DNA of 64,000 bases from Gibbula magus (taxonomy: Eukaryota > Mollusca > Gastropoda > Trochida > Trochidae), in the NCBI GenBank assembly GCA_936450465.1, contig OW388300.1:20957232-21021231 (forward strand), in the 5' to 3' direction. This document shows, in pieces, positions 60,612-64,000 of the stretch. Numbering within the stretch: the stretch's first letter is position 1; every line of letters begins with the position of its first letter. Both the position numbers and the translations under genes were made by a program. Under the pieces are notes generated by a model. It was given only the letters and a program-made list of their open reading frames with translations, had not been told where the DNA came from and did not search any database.

Positions 60612-61608
60612 AAACCCGGAATCCCTCTTATCGGTTTTTGATTGTTACGTCGGCAGTATACTATCTTATGCGTCTGAAATATGGGGATATGATAAAGGAT
60701 TAAATATTGAAAGATTACATTTGGATTTTTGTAAAAGGTTGTTAGGTGTCAAGAAATCAACATGCAATTCTATGGTATATGCAGAGTTAGGTCGTTATCC
60801 ACTTTTATTTAAAAGGCAGTATAATATGATTAAATATTGGTGTAAGCTCATTGTGTCTGACAACAGTATCTTACGGGGTTGTTACGAGAATTTGTATGAG
60901 GAGGTGGAGACGCGTGGTGTTAAGAATTGGGCATATCAGGTCAAATGTATTCTGTCAAACATTGGGTTGAGTGAAACGTGGTTGCGGCAGGAACTACCTC
61001 CTTATTATCTCTCAGTTATCAGACAAAGAATTAATGATCAGGCTATTCAGGTTATTTTTAGCCAGTTGTCCAGCTCGCCAAAATGTGTACTTTATAAAAA
61101 TATTATTGATAACTCTTCTCTTCAGTATTATTTATGTAAATCTATTCCACATTTATATAGGAAGTTTTTAACTAAATTTAGACTTAGCTCCCATAACTAA
61201 GCGGTAGAAACCGGCAGATACCAAAATTTAGATAATGCAAATCGTAAATGCCAAATGTATAAAGACGATACCGAAGATGAATTCCATTTTATACTTAAAT
61301 GTCCATTATATCATATTTAAAGAATAAAGTATATTAAGCCATATTATTATAAATATCCATCAGTATTTAAACTTATTCAATTGCTTAGCGTTAACAGTGT
61401 TAAGGTACTTTGTAACTTAGGTAAATATTTATACAAGGCTAGTTTATTAAGGAATGACTTAATCAGTAAAGAGTAACTGTACATCCTCCATCATTTCACT
61501 CTCACCATGTTTGTACCAAACCTGTATCAACACGTATATGTATACCATATAGTATGTTCATGCCAATTATCTGTAAAGATAACGGTAATAAAAGAATCTA
61601 AAAGAAAC
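60612..61608 (+). mobile_element. 5'-truncated LINE, arm B only
   Basis: Arm A is uninterrupted at the equivalent place (34073-34100, minus 'cataaacaagccaaaaagc'). In arm B 'cataaac' and 'aaacaagcc' are separated by 989 bp, with AAAC on both sides as a short target-site duplication. The insert ends in an A-rich 3' tail ('ggtaataaaagaatctaaaa'). Confidence 0.85.
60640..61476 (+). pseudogene. LINE RT-protein C-terminus, broken
   Basis: The frame begins SVFDCYVGSILSYASEIWG, then LDFCKRLLGVKKSTCNSMVY and ELGRYPLLFKRQYNMIKYW, a well-known post-RT segment of animal LINEs. In-frame stops occur at 61198-61200 and near 61318. The terminal zinc pattern reads C-x2-Y..H-x4-C, so its second cysteine has been lost. 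It differs from the LINEs at 4108 and 24380. Confidence 0.75.
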
Positions 61609-61839
61609 AAGCCAAAAAGCTATTTTAACTCTACTATATCAACTAGTTAAGGAGATTACAAAATGTTTTTAAAGGAAATATGAACAATGTTTTGAAATTT
61701 AGTTTAGTTGGCTTTAGTCCTATGTATCACTCGTGGATTGAAATATCTTTTATTTGGTATTGTCAAGTTTATTTTACCCCTTGGTGTACGTCTGATCATT
61801 GGATATTTCCATCATATACCCGTATACACACATATACAC

Positions 61840-62960
61840 ACAGTATATGTTTACACCTGTATTCATCTATACACCCATATATACCAGTATGTGTTTCGGG
61901 CCATTGATTATATCTATTGAGTCATCGTTATCTGAGCTGTTGGGAGCGAGAGATGAAAGAAAATGGGCGATTTAGCCTCGGGCAGAGATGTGACAATTAT
62001 GAACAGATTTCTATCTGGAATATCACGATTGAAGTTTGACACTGGTTAAATCTCTTTTGCTACATTGAAACTTTTATCTTTTATAAAATCATTATCTTAA
62101 CTTAGCGAGTTTCACAAATGTATGATTGTTATTGGGTATGCTAATTGAGTCATGTAGTTATAGCATGGCGTGAAAGACCTCAGTAGAATATTATGTCACA
62201 GGGTACATTAGAATAAGATTGGTAAATCTCTGTTAGAGATACAATACGTTGACATGCTACAGGGATAAACTCCACACGAGATTATTATTCTTGTAATACT
62301 ACATGTGGTAAGATTGAATACTGGATTTTGTTCTGTACATTGTACTGATATTATGTCTGAATTGGGAGATCGATTGTGTAATCTAAATGTGTAATCAGTG
62401 TAATATTATGATTGCTTATTTTATTGAAGATGTTTGGAATGTATTACACATTCATGCATTACTTGATGTTAAGAACAAAATACATGTTATGACATATTTC
62501 ACATTTTTGACTTAATGTATTTTTTGTTGTTGAGAAACAAAGGACATTTGTGTTGACTTTATTCCTTAACATGTTTTAACAACAACCTAAAAACAGAACG
62601 AAATTTGGAATGTTCCAGCAAGAAAAGACGGACTTCGTGCATCTGTCAATTAGCTGTACAACCATCTGTATGAAGTAAATCACCCGACACCCGAACTGTC
62701 AGTAACATCTCTTGCCCGCCATAACCGGGCTTTAATGATCGTTCTGGTTTCGTGCACCTTTAGATTGTATTCGGTGGATCTTTGGATATGTGCACGTATA
62801 TATGTGCATGTTGGTCTCTGTGGATTTAGACACATCATACCCAACAGAAACAATATAAATGTGTTCAGCTCGAACCATTTCACTCAACCAGCAATTACAT
62901 TCTATGACAGCTGCCAGTTGTGAATATAAAGTGACTGTACAGTATCTATATGGCCTGCAT
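61840..62960 (-). repeat. Dispersed repeat 'U', copy e (arm B)
   Basis: Inverted partner of copy d (32750-33860). Confidence 0.6.
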
Positions 62961-63284
62961 CATCATCAGCAGGATTGTTATCTACTCTCCCAGTTTCTGC
63001 ACATTATAAAATACAATAACAGTTATTAATCGCCTTAAAACACAAGGAATCTGATATGTACTGCAAATACGTGTATATTGAAAAATAATATCAACCTGCT
63101 ATTTCAACAACAAAGATCACCATCACATTTCAATCCTAAACTTTGGTATGGAAGGAGGGAACGTGATCAATCAAAGAACCGTACAGAGAAGTTATACTAA
63201 TAGTCAGGATAATGTTGAGAATTAAATGTACGACCTTGAACAAGTTCAATTTCAGTCTAATTTTGTAACATAATTATTGTGTAA

Positions 63285-63597
63285 TTATATAATACTGAGT
63301 GTTCTTATATTGCGCCAATCCAATCAAAATGTGGTTGCTCTAGGCGCTACATATTATTACCCTGACGGAATTGTACTTTCGGAGCTGCCGAAGCCTACAC
63401 GAAGCCATGTACATCCATTATTCAGGTACCCATTTATACAGTTGGGTGGACTGAGTGCTATGTGGATGAAGTGCCTTGCCCAGGGACACAACACAGTATG
63501 AGGCCACAATTTTGTTGGTGTCTCCACCGGAATTCGAACCCGGGCCTTTGGCGTGAGAGGCCAGCACGCTAACCACTACACCACTGTGCTCCACCCT
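63285..63597 (-). mobile_element. SINE-1, arm B copy 1
   Basis: Inverted partner of 32102-32410, with the plus-strand B-box complement 'ggaattcgaacccggg' and the head 'ccactacaccactgtgctcc'. Confidence 0.85.
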
Positions 63598-64000
63598 CTG
63601 TGTGCTATATTTACATCGTTTCAAATAATATTTCCATTATATAAATTAATTTTGTGTATATCTCTAAGGCACTGTAAGGATAGCAGGATGGGGTTCCGGA
63701 CCGGTTCCTCCTAGGAAATCACTGGTTCCCGTAGGATGTGGACTAGTCCAGGTCAAATGAATGTCAAGGTCATGTATGGCTGACAGGTTGACATGTTGAC
63801 TGCCGATGATTTGAGACACAATGCCGCAGTACAGTCGATGAAATGATATGTAGGTGTTGTAATATTATTTTCATCGGTTTCACTCTGCGGTTCGAATCAT
63901 CTGCCTATTCATATGTGCTGCCAACATTGATGGAATTAATAAACGATTTTAAAAGGTGAGTTTCGCTGTTTTCTGTGAGCGGGCTTGAAAGTTTGTCACA

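Larger units (their letters stand above)
48328..64000 (-). repeat. Arm B of giant inverted repeat (cut by window end)
   Basis: Reverse complement of arm A; the last window base pairs with 31696, so the repeat may continue beyond the window. Arm B has its own LINE (60616-61604), a MITE-like insert (51638-52027) and a ~1.2-kb block (58660-59867) that arm A lacks. No host gene is recognised; the remaining sequence is AT-rich and non-coding. Confidence 0.92.

Overview
The window is AT-rich animal nuclear DNA with GT-AG introns, dense in transposon debris. Two tRNA-derived SINE families, CCHC-ended non-LTR retrotransposon fragments, a hAT relic and a four-exon Crypton-type recombinase point to an invertebrate. 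The SINE body (a run read as 'gaaagcggc..taaaccccaactcac') is of a kind I associate from memory with gastropod molluscs; that placement is inference. There is little host coding sequence. I found no rRNA gene, functional tRNA gene or CRISPR array.

Left region, 1-15.4 kb: a ~5 kb segment occurs twice in direct orientation (about 1.2-6.6 kb and 10.8-15.4 kb). Between the copies lies a four-exon gene (7665-9875) for a Crypton-type tyrosine recombinase with its R..HxxR..H..Y residues present but two one-base frame breaks. A 5'-truncated LINE sits in copy 1 with a 14-bp target-site duplication, and copy 2 holds the matching empty site.

Middle, 15.4-31.7 kb: one recognisable host gene, a SAM-dependent methyltransferase of the Rv2258c-like class (exons 18893-19053, 22016-22209, 27769-27891, 28716-29277), has introns filled with a Mutator-like MITE with perfect 9-bp TSD, foldback elements, a SINE, a 42-bp minisatellite and an antisense non-LTR retrotransposon. 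Its last exon carries a single-base frameshift.

Right half, 31.7-64 kb: this is one very large inverted repeat. Arm A (31696-47120) and arm B (48328-64000, cut off by the window end) are reverse complements, about 2-4% different by eye, around a 1.2-kb spacer. The arms share SINEs and MITEs but differ in later events: a hAT element with a flipped 229-bp end in arm A, and a truncated LINE, a ~390-bp MITE and a minisatellite block in arm B. This is either a real divergent palindrome or two haplotypes joined head to head in the assembly. It is the main object in the window to follow up.
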